In this document: positions 1 to 6,385 of the stretch, one piece after another
Layout of the letters: every line of letters begins with the position of its first letter
How positions within the stretch are numbered: position 1 is the stretch's first letter
Assembly (NCBI GenBank): GCA_020350085.1
Contig: CP070706.1
Location: 108,094-116,333 of the forward strand
Reading direction: 5' to 3'
Length of the DNA stretch: 8,240 nt
Origin: Acidobacteriota bacterium
GTDB taxonomy: Bacteria > Acidobacteriota > Polarisedimenticolia > J045
Notes under the pieces: generated by a model
The model's input: the letters and a program-made list of their open reading frames with translations, nothing else
What the model was told of the DNA's origin: nothing
Database searches by the model: none
Program-made: the position numbers and the translations under genes

Positions 1-960
1 GCGCCGGGGGTTCGCGACGATCTGATCGAGATTTCGCAAAACGCGCTCTATCCCGCCATCGTGCGGGCCACGGCGCTGTCCCTGCTGCGGTCTTACCCGG
101 GCGGGGCCACGGACGACGCCATGAAGCGCGCGCTGGCAGACGACGAGCCGATCGTCCGTCACACCGCCAGCGACAGCTTGACTGTGACCGATCCCGAGGA
201 ACTGTCCTCCTTGGTGGCTCCCATGCTCTTCGATTCCGTCCGGGCCGTGCGTATGCGGGCCGTCGCGCTGCTGGCTCAGGTCCCGCGGGAGCTGTTGAAG
301 CCTTATCAGCAAGAGATGTTCGACGAGGTTCTTGCAGAGTACGTGAAGGCGATGGAGTACTCGCTCGACTTCTCCTTCGCGGGATTGAACCTGGGTAACC
401 TCTACGCGGCCCGTGGCGAGTTGAAGCAAGCCGAGCGTTCCTATCGCGCCGCCATCGAGATCGACGACCTCTTCTACCCAGCAAAGATGAACCTCGCCGT
501 GCTGCTGAGCCAGCAAGGACGCAACGAGCAGGCCGAGACACTGCTGCGAGAGGTGCTCGAGGCCCACCCTGAGCTGTACGACGCCGCCTACTCCCTCGGA
601 CTCTTGCTGGTGGAGATGGGCCGCCACGCCGAGGCTGTCACGTTCCTTCGGCGAGCGGCGAGTGGGCTTCCCACCGCATCGAGAATCCGCTACAACCTCG
701 GCCTACTCTTGCAGCAGGAAGGAAGGATCGACGACGCAGGCGTCGAGCTCGAGAAAGCCGTCGAGCTAGAGCCTGACAATCTCGACTACCTGTACGCGTT
801 GACCGATCACTACATCAAGCGCGGCCGTCTGTCTAACGCCCTTGCTGTCGCCGAGCGCATGATCGCCGTCCATCCAGACAATCAACTCGGCCACCAGCTA
901 AAAGCGCTCATCGAGCGCGGTAGCACCCCGTCTCGGCACATCGTTCCATTGAACGAGTGA
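1..960 (+). CDS. HEAT/TPR repeat protein, 3' part (probable tail of a multihaem cytochrome c-type protein)
   Basis: The frame is open from the first base and stops at TGA 958-960, so the gene begins outside the window; 319 residues are visible. Residues 1-95 form HEAT-like helical pairs, seen in the spaced pattern around IVRATALSLL (20-29), EPIVRHTA (49-56) and RAVRMRAVALL (81-91). Residues about 125-292 hold five tetratricopeptide units with typical positions such as NLGNLYAARG (130-139), SLGLLLVEMG (198-207) and NLGLLLQQEG (232-241). There is no membrane segment or catalytic motif, so this part is a protein-protein interaction scaffold. The order HEAT then TPR is known from the C-terminal half of large exported cytochrome c554-type proteins, where haem-binding CxxCH motifs come first. 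That upstream half is not visible here, so the cytochrome assignment is inference. The repeat assignment is firm. Confidence 0.9.
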   Translation, partial: APGVRDDLIEISQNALYPAIVRATALSLLRSYPGGATDDAMKRALADDEPIVRHTASDSLTVTDPEELSSLVAPMLFDSVRAVRMRAVALLAQVPRELLKPYQQEMFDEVLAEYVKAMEYSLDFSFAGLNLGNLYAARGELKQAERSYRAAIEIDDLFYPAKMNLAVLLSQQGRNEQAETLLREVLEAHPELYDAAYSLGLLLVEMGRHAEAVTFLRRAASGLPTASRIRYNLGLLLQQEGRIDDAGVELEKAVELEPDNLDYLYALTDHYIKRGRLSNALAVAERMIAVHPDNQLGHQLKALIERGSTPSRHIVPLNE

Positions 961-961
961 C

Positions 962-975
962 GTCTCACGCGAGAC
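962..975. repeat. Small hairpin after the TPR gene
   Basis: GTCTC (962-966) and GAGAC (971-975) can pair across a four-base loop directly after the stop codon at 960. There is no T tract, so it is at best a weak terminator or a 3'-end structure. A five-pair stem is also easily found by chance. Confidence 0.25.
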
Positions 976-1319
976 CTTGCGCCGACAACGCTCCGCACAC
1001 CGGTGATGAGACGGGCGCAGCTCCGTTCGTCCTCGAATAGTCCGTCGTCGCATACCGCGTCCCTGCCTCCGTGGCGGATCCTCGGGGGCCCGCACAGATG
1101 GTTTGACGTTTGCCATGGGAGATGCTCGCGATCGATCCGAATGCGCGATCTGCCTTGAGCGTTGGGAGCGACTGAGGTACCGGCGCGGCGGGCTTTGGTA
1201 CGGCCCCCGTGGCGAGGGTGTCGCTGCGTCCGTTTCTCAGCAGGCGCATCCGACGCGCTCTTCGGTCACGTCTCATAACCAGTACCTCTGTCGCGCCTCT
1301 CGTGGGTCAGTGATAGCCT

Positions 1320-1325
1320 AAGGAG
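1320..1325 (+). promoter_or_regulatory. Strong Shine-Dalgarno serving an upstream ATG in another frame
   Basis: AAGGAG lies eight bases before ATG 1334, an ideal arrangement. That ATG opens a frame running to 1588, out of register with the lipoprotein frame that starts at 1362. The lipoprotein itself has the weaker GAGAGG (1348-1353) ahead of its ATG. The upstream start may be a translated leader that overlaps the lipoprotein gene, or it may mark a lost base in a formerly longer N-terminus. Confidence 0.4.
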
Positions 1326-1361
1326 TGTCTTCGATGAAACGTGGCATGAGAGGTGATCCTA

Positions 1362-1979
1362 ATGAGCAGATATGCTGTGGCCACATCCTGCGTGCTGCTG
1401 TTGCTCGTCGCGCTCGCGTCGTGCGCCTCGACGAAGCTGACGGGGAGTTGGAAGGACCCGCAGTTCTCTGCGCCGGACTACGGGAAAGTCCTCGTCATCG
1501 GTATGGCTCAACGCCCGGAGGTGAGACAGAAATTCGAGCGAGTATTCGCCGCAGCGTTCGTGGAACGCGGCCTAAAAGCGGTTCCTAGCTTCGAGTTTCT
1601 TCCCAAAGACGCGGAGATGACGAGAGCGACCGTGGAGAAAGCGCTCGAGGGCTCCGATATCGACGCCGTGTTGGTCACGCGACTCGCGGGAGTCGAGACC
1701 AGTACCGAATATCGATCGGCCCCTTCGTACATGATCGCGGAACCGTACTATCACGAATTCTCTGACTACTACCAACACGTCTACGAGGCGATTTACGAAC
1801 CAGGATATCTGGTGACTCAAGACACCGTCTTGTTGGAGACGAATCTCTACGACGTGGGCTCCGGCCAACTGGCCTGTACAACGAGGTCGAAATCTTTCGA
1901 TCCCGAGTCAGCCGATGACGTTATCGGGCCGCTCAGCAAGCTGGTCATGAGCCGGCTCTCTCGAGACGGCATGATCTGA
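1362..1979 (+). CDS. Outer-membrane lipoprotein of unknown function
   Basis: The product has 205 residues. The N-terminus is a lipoprotein signal: a short basic start, a Leu/Val-rich core (11-17) and the lipobox Leu-Ala-Ser-Cys, giving lipid attachment at Cys21. Residue +2 is Ala, not Asp, which by the Lol rule points to the outer membrane. The mature part opens with TGSWKDPQF (27-35) and YGKVLVIGM (40-48), an alternating beta-strand pattern. A helix-rich stretch follows, then a very Tyr-rich segment (123-149, eight Tyr) and a strand-like region (150-172). I know similar short lipoproteins of unknown role but cannot name the family with certainty. ATG 1362 is preferred to the in-frame GTG 1353 because GAGAGG (1348-1353) sits eight bases ahead of it and the signal peptide is then compact. 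It converges with the next gene. Confidence 0.87.
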   Translation: MSRYAVATSCVLLLLVALASCASTKLTGSWKDPQFSAPDYGKVLVIGMAQRPEVRQKFERVFAAAFVERGLKAVPSFEFLPKDAEMTRATVEKALEGSDIDAVLVTRLAGVETSTEYRSAPSYMIAEPYYHEFSDYYQHVYEAIYEPGYLVTQDTVLLETNLYDVGSGQLACTTRSKSFDPESADDVIGPLSKLVMSRLSRDGMI

Positions 1980-1994
1980 CGGGTTCGATCCGTC
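1978..1994. terminator. Hairpin between convergent genes, possible weak bidirectional terminator
   Basis: GACGG (1978-1982) pairs with CCGTC (1990-1994). A G-T and a T-A pair extend the stem inward to a three-base loop. The stem overlaps the stop codon of the lipoprotein gene and lies in the 41-base gap before the end of the reverse-strand gene, which is where a shared terminator would be expected. There is no T tract on either side, so intrinsic termination would be weak. Confidence 0.35.
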
Positions 1995-2020
1995 GTGTAG
2001 ACATACCGCGCTGCTTGCTC

Positions 2021-2521
2021 TCACCGTGTGCGATACATGTACAGCGCTACTATCGCCAACGAGTCGGTCTCGTTGTAAACGTACACCTTGTACCGAGGGA
2101 ACGCGATCTTGAGCGCGTGTGGTTCCGAGACGAAGATCTGGCTGGACAGGTTGCCGATAGAAACTGTCGTCTCTTGCGCGAACACGAACTCCCCTTCGGT
2201 TCGCAAGAGGTACTCGAATCGCGGCATGTCCGGGATCAGAATCAACCCCACCTTGCCGGACTTCGGCAGGCTCTCCTTGAATTCCCCACCGAAGCTGACG
2301 ACAAGCTCCGAGAAGCCGTCGGTGTCGATCGCACCTGCCTCCATGAGCTGAGTCACGTCGTTGCGGGCGATCGGCGGAACGGTCTGATCTTCAAACGTTA
2401 CGAACCACTGCGAGTCCGCGGCTGCTTCGGCATGAGAGCCGATCAGAAGCGCGCTGAAAAGGAGGAAGATGGCAGTGGACAACACGATGGCTCCAGCGAG
2501 CATCTTTCTGGGCGCGAGCAT
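2021..2521 (-). CDS. Small secreted protein of unknown function
   Basis: The product has 166 residues. The first 36 residues are an export signal: basic residues at 5-6, a long hydrophobic core (about 8-28) and likely signal peptidase I sites among the Ala residues at 31-35. An uncleaved membrane anchor is the alternative. The mature part alternates strand-like segments (39-43, 73-78, 91-96, 128-133) and ends in an aromatic, strand-like tail (144-164) with several Tyr. No Cys, catalytic motif or known domain is visible. The start is well supported, because on the reverse strand AAAGGAG lies five bases before the ATG. A forward-strand frame covers almost the same bases, but it lacks a signal peptide and a ribosome site and is Arg-rich. 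This is the only confident reverse gene in the window, convergent with the lipoprotein gene and divergent from the protease gene. Confidence 0.8.
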   Translation of the reverse strand: MLAPRKMLAGAIVLSTAIFLLFSALLIGSHAEAAADSQWFVTFEDQTVPPIARNDVTQLMEAGAIDTDGFSELVVSFGGEFKESLPKSGKVGLILIPDMPRFEYLLRTEGEFVFAQETTVSIGNLSSQIFVSEPHALKIAFPRYKVYVYNETDSLAIVALYMYRTR

Positions 2522-2716
2522 GGTCTCTCCTTTGCTGATCCGCCGCCGGAGGTGGCAGATGGGCCCCTTAGATTAACCCGCGATGCTCTGGTCGCCAGTT
2601 CAGCGTGACGCAGATTGCCTTCGATCTCTCTGATACGGCCGATTTCGATAATCGTACTCCGTCGATGTATCCTGCGCGCTGTACCCTGCGCTCGTCGCGG
2701 GCGAGGAGAAGGCGAT
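2522..2716. promoter_or_regulatory. Divergent intergenic region, expected to hold promoters for both neighbours
   Basis: These 195 bases separate the start of the reverse-strand secreted protein from the start of the protease gene, so promoters in both directions are expected. GATAAT at 2647-2652 is a good -10 match for the protease side, but no convincing -35 lies 16-18 bases upstream. It sits inside a small inverted repeat, CGATT (2640-2644) with AATCG (2650-2654), which could be an operator half-site pair or chance. On the reverse strand TAATCT (complement of about 2570-2575) is a weak -10 candidate. The expected function rests on geometry more than on motifs. Confidence 0.4.
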
Positions 2717-3778
2717 ATGAGCCGCTTGATGGTTACGGTTGCCACGATTGCCGTTGCGGTGATGTTTTTCGGTAGCTTCCCGGTGGAAGCTCAGAACCTG
2801 AGAGACGTGTTCGAACGGGTGAATCCGGCCGTCGTCGTCATTCGAACGACGTCGAAGGAGCTTGCTCCATGGGGACAGGCGCAGTTTGTCGGCGTCTCGG
2901 GGATCGGCTCGGGCGTTCTCATCTCTGACGACGGTAAGATCATGACCGCAGCGCATGTGGTCCACACGGCACTGGAAATCGAGGTCGAGTTTCTGACCGG
3001 AGAGGTGTTGCCAGCCAAGCGTCTCGCATCCGAGCCCGCAGCGGATCTCGCTCTACTTCAGGTCGAGCGGGTGCCGGACGGCATCACTGCGGCATCCCTC
3101 GGCGATTCGGACGCCGTCCGTGCAGGAGACGAGATCTTCGTCATCGGTGCCCCTTACGGCATCGACCACACACTGACCGTTGGCCACATCAGCGGTCGCC
3201 ACCGCGGCGACAAGGCACTCGGCGGACTGAGCGTGGCCGAGCTACTTCAGACTGACGCGGCGATCAACCAGGGAAACTCAGGTGGACCGATGTTCAATCT
3301 CCGGGGCGAAGTGATCGGCATCGTGAGTCACATCATCTCGCAGTCGGGCGGGTTCGAAGGGCTGGGCTTCGTCGTGACGTCCAATCTTGCCCGCCGGCTT
3401 TTGATCGACGAGCCGGGATTTTGGGGTGGTCTCGAGCTGGTTATGCTCGACAAGGAGCTCGCGGAACTCTTGAACGTACCAGCACCGGCAGCCGGCGCTC
3501 TCGTGCAGCAGGTCGTCGACGGTTCGCCAGCTCAGACACAAGCTGGACTACGAGGCGGTACGACGCGCGCCACGATCGGCGATCGCGAGTTGATCCTCGG
3601 CGGCGATATCCTCCTCGAAATTCAGGACATTCCTGTCGGTCTTCCGGGAAGCTACGAGCGGATTCGCAGCACACTTCGGGCACTCAAGTCGGGAGACGAG
3701 GTGCGTGTCAAGATTCTCCGCCGCGGGCGCGCCGAGACCATCACGTTCTATGCATTCCCCGAGTACTTCGGCGGCTGA
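2717..3778 (+). CDS. HtrA/DegP-like periplasmic serine protease with one PDZ domain
   Basis: The product has 353 residues. Residues 1-25 are a Sec signal peptide with probable cleavage after Val-Glu-Ala. The trypsin-like domain spans about 27-232 and has all three catalytic residues: His80 in TAAHVV, Asp110 in ADLALL and Ser188 in GNSGGP. The family block TDAAINQGNSGG (179-190) is intact. One PDZ domain follows (about 238-345); it carries an insertion between GLRGG and GGD that I associate with one HtrA-like subfamily. DegP has two PDZ domains, so this resembles DegS or shorter HtrA forms, but with a cleavable signal. The expected role is degradation of misfolded periplasmic proteins. ATG 2717 is chosen over an upstream in-frame start at 2615 because GAGGAG (2703-2708) is eight bases ahead of it and the signal peptide begins there. 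No specific gene name is justified. Confidence 0.94.
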   Translation: MSRLMVTVATIAVAVMFFGSFPVEAQNLRDVFERVNPAVVVIRTTSKELAPWGQAQFVGVSGIGSGVLISDDGKIMTAAHVVHTALEIEVEFLTGEVLPAKRLASEPAADLALLQVERVPDGITAASLGDSDAVRAGDEIFVIGAPYGIDHTLTVGHISGRHRGDKALGGLSVAELLQTDAAINQGNSGGPMFNLRGEVIGIVSHIISQSGGFEGLGFVVTSNLARRLLIDEPGFWGGLELVMLDKELAELLNVPAPAAGALVQQVVDGSPAQTQAGLRGGTTRATIGDRELILGGDILLEIQDIPVGLPGSYERIRSTLRALKSGDEVRVKILRRGRAETITFYAFPEYFGG

Positions 3779-3835
3779 TCGCGCGTCGAGATGCCGAAGA
3801 CGAATGTGACCCGTTGTCGGACATCGCCGAAGTAC
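3763..3835. repeat. Eleven-base inverted repeat around the stop codon of the protease gene
   Basis: GTACTTCGGCG (3763-3773), in the last sense codons of the protease gene, is the exact reverse complement of CGCCGAAGTAC (3825-3835) in the following spacer. The TGA at 3776-3778 lies in the 51-base loop, which could itself form a short inner stem. It may form a 3'-end structure in the mRNA or affect read-through to the next gene. There is no T tract. Confidence 0.45.
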
Positions 3836-3880
3836 GGTCGCTTCGTGGCAGTGCCTCTGACTCTCGTCAGCGTGAACGAG

Positions 3881-3900
3881 GCTCGAAGCCGCTCGAAGCG
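3881..3900. repeat. Ten-base tandem duplication upstream of the small secreted protein
   Basis: GCTCGAAGC is repeated twice in direct order (3881-3889 and 3891-3899), ending just before the Shine-Dalgarno at 3904-3910. It could be a paired protein-binding site or simply slippage. No function can be shown. Confidence 0.4.
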
Positions 3901-3916
3901 CTGAAGGAGGCGAGCT

Positions 3917-4336
3917 ATGAAGGTGTCGTGGCTGGGAGCAGTCCTCGGAGTCATCTCGTTGCTTTGTTGGGGCACGGTACTGGCGGACGACCTGACGGGA
4001 GCAAGCGAGCTTCTGTGGACGTCCGTTCACGCGACAGTCTGCTCGCCCGACGGCGAGTGCTCCAGTGGTCCGCCGTGGAATTGGGACGTGCCGCAGTTCA
4101 TCGAAATCGACCTCGTCGGCAAGACGCTGAGCACTACGAAAGCCAGCGGCGAGAACCTCTCCACACCGATCGGACACGTCAGCCGCGAGAATGGTGTGAT
4201 CTTTCTGCAAGCTGTCGAGCGAGGACGCGCCTTTAGCTTCGCCATCATGGAAGAGACAGGTATGGTCTCCGCCGCGGTGGCGCGGGCCGGTCTCACCGTA
4301 TCGGTGTTCGGTGCCTGTACGCCGATGGCTCCATAG
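3917..4336 (+). CDS. Small secreted protein of unknown function, Cys-containing
   Basis: The product has 139 residues. A signal peptide covers 1-23: Lys2, a hydrophobic core (6-18) and a likely cut after Val-Leu-Ala before Asp24-Asp25. The mature protein of about 116 residues has three Cys, at 42, 48 and 134. The first two frame the short loop in CSPDGEC, so a disulfide in the oxidising periplasm is plausible. Trp-rich WTSVHA (34-39) and PPWNWDVP (52-59) precede alternating strand-like segments (FIEIDLVG, GVIFLQAV, FSFAIMEE, LTVSVFGA), which suggest a small all-beta fold. I do not recognise a named domain. The start is secure: AAGGAGG (3904-3910) stands six bases before ATG 3917. The gene lies 138 bases after the protease gene and 103 bases before the zipper-protein gene. 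Confidence 0.84.
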   Translation: MKVSWLGAVLGVISLLCWGTVLADDLTGASELLWTSVHATVCSPDGECSSGPPWNWDVPQFIEIDLVGKTLSTTKASGENLSTPIGHVSRENGVIFLQAVERGRAFSFAIMEETGMVSAAVARAGLTVSVFGACTPMAP

Positions 4337-4354
4337 GAGGCGGTGCCATCATTG

Positions 4355-4372
4355 CCGTTTTTCTGGAAACGG
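4355..4372. terminator. Hairpin after the small secreted protein gene, weak terminator candidate
   Basis: CCGTTT (4355-4360) and AAACGG (4367-4372) form a six-pair stem with a six-base loop, 19 bases after the stop codon at 4336. G residues rather than T residues follow, so rho-independent termination is doubtful. It could be a 3'-end structure in a longer transcript. Confidence 0.3.
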
Positions 4373-4439
4373 GGGATCATGTCTTCCGAGCGAGCAGCTC
4401 GTGATCGTTCAGGCATCTCGAAATCGAAGGAGTAGGTCG

Positions 4440-5009
4440 ATGAAACAGAGAATCTTGATCGCCGTGCTCACCGCCGGGGTGGCCGGCTCAGCCGGATTGG
4501 CGCAGAGCCAGCAGGTCGCTGCGCCGAGCGGGCAGAAGACCTTGGCGGCAACGATGAACGTCTACGTGTTCCCGAAAGCCGGACAGAAAGCCGAACAGCA
4601 GTCCCAGCACGAAGCGGAGTGCTACAGCTGGGCGGTCCAGAATACGGGCACCGATCCGTTCGAGCTAACGAAGAAGGCGGAACAGCAGCAGCAGCAGGCG
4701 CAGCAGGCGAAGAAGCAGGCCCAGAGCGCGGGCCAGGGCGCCGGAGCCGCGGGCGCTGTGAAGGGGGCTGCTGTCGGTGCGCTGATCGGCGAGATCGCCA
4801 GTGACGATGCCGGCGAGGGGGCAGCCTATGGCGCGGCAGCGGGCCTGATCAGCGGACGGCGGCGAGCGCGAGCGGCCCGAAGGCAGGCGGAGGAGCAGGC
4901 GGAGCAGCAGGCCCAGAAATCTCAGCAGTGGACTGCAGAACAGTTGGTCAACTTCAAGAAGGCGTTCAGCGTTTGCCTCGAGGCCAAGGACTATCTCGTC
5001 AAGTACTGA
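4440..5009 (+). CDS. Double glycine-zipper exported protein (YMGG-like)
   Basis: The product has 189 residues. The signal peptide ends near residue 21 (Gly-Leu-Ala then Gln). A conserved N-terminal block with VYVFPKAGQ (41-49) and HEAECYSWA (57-65) is followed by a Gln-rich, probably coiled-coil region (79-99). Then come two glycine zippers with exact four-residue spacing: Gly105, 109, 113, 117 and Gly127, 131, 135, 139. Such GxxxG runs pack membrane helices tightly and are typical of YMGG/OmpA-type Gly-zipper envelope proteins. A basic stretch (140-148), a second Gln/Glu-rich helix (149-164) and a tail with Cys179 follow; Cys61 and Cys179 could form a disulfide. AAGGAG (4427-4432) seven bases ahead fixes ATG 4440. 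A (CAG)5 run at 4683-4697 encodes part of the Gln-rich segment. The molecular role is unknown; an envelope or outer-membrane location is inferred. Confidence 0.9.
   Translation: MKQRILIAVLTAGVAGSAGLAQSQQVAAPSGQKTLAATMNVYVFPKAGQKAEQQSQHEAECYSWAVQNTGTDPFELTKKAEQQQQQAQQAKKQAQSAGQGAGAAGAVKGAAVGALIGEIASDDAGEGAAYGAAAGLISGRRRARAARRQAEEQAEQQAQKSQQWTAEQLVNFKKAFSVCLEAKDYLVKY
4683..4697 (+). repeat. (CAG)5 microsatellite in the glycine-zipper gene
   Basis: Five perfect CAG units encode five Gln residues, followed by GCG and two more CAG. Trinucleotide slippage here would keep the frame and change only the length of the Gln-rich helix. Confidence 0.85.
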
Positions 5010-5049
5010 CGCCGGACAGTCCCGTCAGACGAGACTCTCGACTCTGGCG
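5010..5049. repeat. Stem-loop between the zipper and DUF4136 genes
   Basis: CGCCGGA (5010-5016), starting directly after the stop codon, can pair with TCTGGCG (5043-5049) through seven pairs including one G-T. The structure ends eleven bases before the next Shine-Dalgarno (5060-5065). It could be an mRNA processing or stabilising element in a joint transcript; no T tract argues for termination. Confidence 0.3.
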
Positions 5050-5070
5050 TGGCGAAAACAAGGAGCTGCC

Positions 5071-5574
5071 ATGAGACGCCACAGGCTGATTATCCTGGTC
5101 GTCTTGCTCATGGCCTTGCCGTGCGTGGCCCAATCGGTGAGTGTCGATTACGATAAGGACACCGACTTCTCGCGCTATCGTTCGTACGCGTGGAAGGAAG
5201 GTACGCCTGTTCCAAACCCCCTCTCTCATCAGCGTATCGTCAATGCGATCGAGTACCACCTGGCCATGAAGGGGTTCGAGCAAGTCGATCAAGACCCTGA
5301 CATGTACGTCAGCTACCATGCCGCGGCAAAAGAAGATCTCGAGATCACTGACTGGGGTCACCGCGGCCCTCGATGGGGCTGGACGCGTGACATCGACGTC
5401 AGAAAGATCCTGGTCGGCATCATCGTCGTGGACATGATCGATGCCGACGACGACAAGCTGTTCTGGCGAGCGACGGCCTCGGATACCGTAAGCAGTAAGC
5501 CCGAGAAGAACGAAAAGAAGATCAATCGCGCCGCCAAGAAGATGTTCAAGAAGTTCCCGCCGAAACGACGATAG
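5071..5574 (+). CDS. DUF4136 domain envelope protein
   Basis: The product has 167 residues. Residues 1-21 are a signal peptide (basic MRRHR, then a hydrophobic core). The mature part starts with SVSVDYDKDTDFSRYRSYAW (22-41), the hallmark opening of DUF4136. A helix with RIVNAIEYHLAMKGF (55-69) and the motif DPDMYVSYHA (75-84) follow, in family order. The C-terminal segment has a hydrophobic strand (112-121) and a very Lys-rich helix (143-166). DUF4136 proteins are commonly lipoproteins of unknown function. Here the only signal-region Cys, Cys18, is preceded by Pro, so the lipobox is not valid and soluble periplasmic export is more likely. AAGGAG (5060-5065) five bases upstream supports ATG 5071. 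The gene is 61 bases after the zipper-protein gene and 37 bases before the channel gene. Confidence 0.9.
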   Translation: MRRHRLIILVVLLMALPCVAQSVSVDYDKDTDFSRYRSYAWKEGTPVPNPLSHQRIVNAIEYHLAMKGFEQVDQDPDMYVSYHAAAKEDLEITDWGHRGPRWGWTRDIDVRKILVGIIVVDMIDADDDKLFWRATASDTVSSKPEKNEKKINRAAKKMFKKFPPKRR

Positions 5575-5611
5575 GCGTTTTCTCGGACCGACACGGGGCG
5601 GCGATCGATTG

Positions 5612-6325
5612 ATGGCGAACGACACTGCTACGTCACCCTTCCTCGGCCGACTAAAAGGCGACTACGCTTTTCTTCTGGTCACGCTGCTCTCGGTGTTTGC
5701 GATCATCCCGTTCCTTGGAAGCCGACCAGGGATACGCTGGCTTCTGATCGCCGCCGTCACGTTGGTGCTCCTCGCGAGCCTCGTTTCGATCTGGGAGTGG
5801 CGGCGCCTTGCGATCGTCACACTCGCTTTCGGACTCATCAGCCAGATCCTCGCGAGCATCAGTCTCGGGGGTGGTTTCCGGACCGCGGGAACTGCCGGTA
5901 ATGCGCTTCAACTCGTGTTCTTGGTCATGATCACAGGGTCCATCTTCGCAGGCATCATGCGTAGCCAGCGCGTGACGATGAACACGGTCTTCGGAGCGGT
6001 CTGTGTCTATCTGCTGATGGTGATCTGTTGGGCTTCAGCTTTTTCTCTTCTCGAGTGGGTCGAGCCGGGATCGTTCTCATTGGAGGCTTGGAATGACCCG
6101 TCAGGCGCTACCGGTCCACGCGGTACAGATCTTCAGCTGACTTACTTCAGCCTGATCACCTTGACGACGATCGGCTACGGCGACATCACTCCCTTGAGTC
6201 CGCCGGCCCGCATTCTGGCTGGCCTGGAAGGTCTCATCGGGCAACTTTACTTGGCAATCATCATCGCCCGTCTGGTGAGCATGGAGATCGCAGCCAGGAT
6301 GAGCCGCTCCTCCGAACGGCGGTGA
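5612..6325 (+). CDS. Six-helix potassium-channel-like membrane protein (Ion_trans_2 type pore)
   Basis: The product has 237 residues. Hydrophobic segments lie at about 18-36, 41-60, 66-86, 97-117, 124-147 and 201-225. Between the last two is a pore loop with the selectivity filter Thr-Thr-Ile-Gly-Tyr-Gly-Asp (185-191), the standard K+ channel signature. The family function is passive K+ flow across the inner membrane. The first four helices contain no regular row of Arg/Lys, so there is no voltage-sensing S4. The protein ends about 12 residues after the last helix, so it lacks an RCK/TrkA or cyclic-nucleotide domain and how it is gated is not evident. ATG 5612 is used; TTG 5609 directly before it is possible. 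The Shine-Dalgarno is poor (GGGGCGG around 5595-5601). It follows the DUF4136 gene closely, so translation in a shared message is likely. Confidence 0.92.
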   Translation: MANDTATSPFLGRLKGDYAFLLVTLLSVFAIIPFLGSRPGIRWLLIAAVTLVLLASLVSIWEWRRLAIVTLAFGLISQILASISLGGGFRTAGTAGNALQLVFLVMITGSIFAGIMRSQRVTMNTVFGAVCVYLLMVICWASAFSLLEWVEPGSFSLEAWNDPSGATGPRGTDLQLTYFSLITLTTIGYGDITPLSPPARILAGLEGLIGQLYLAIIIARLVSMEIAARMSRSSERR

Positions 6326-6385
6326 GACTCGAGCACGCCCGTGAAACCGAGTTACTTTCCCTCGCTTGCCACGACGTTGTCTCCC

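Larger units (their letters stand above)
961..1361. other. Intergenic stretch without a convincing gene
   Basis: About 400 bases lie between the TPR gene and the lipoprotein gene. Reading frames of 70-100 codons exist on both strands, but their translations are Arg-rich, have no domain or signal peptide and look like chance frames in GC-rich DNA. A small hairpin follows the upstream stop codon, and a strong ribosome binding site appears at 1320-1325. No clear sigma-70 promoter was found; CATAAC near 1274 is a poor -10 candidate without a matching -35. No tRNA or other structured RNA was recognised. Confidence 0.6.

Noticed and set aside
965..1276. Reverse frame of 103 codons in the first gap
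   Set aside because: There is no ribosome site, domain or protein-like pattern. It is likely chance openness in GC-rich DNA.
2015..2608. Long forward frame of 197 codons opposite the reverse-strand secreted protein
   Set aside because: It has no signal peptide, domain or ribosome site and is Arg-rich. The reverse frame has an AAAGGAG site and a clear signal sequence.
3548..4210. Reverse frame of 220 codons
   Set aside because: It is the mirror of the protease PDZ domain and of the next gene. The composition is Arg/Ala-rich and there is no Shine-Dalgarno or recognisable domain.
3421..4236. Forward frame of 271 codons overlapping the protease end and the small secreted protein
   Set aside because: The translation is dominated by Arg, Ser and Pro without structure, and two well-supported genes use the other frame across these bases.
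5563..5580. AAACG/CGTTT hairpin with a short T run as a terminator after the DUF4136 gene
   Set aside because: The stem has only five pairs, is A/T-rich and has a large loop, and the T run is part of the stem arm. The channel gene also follows within 37 bases.
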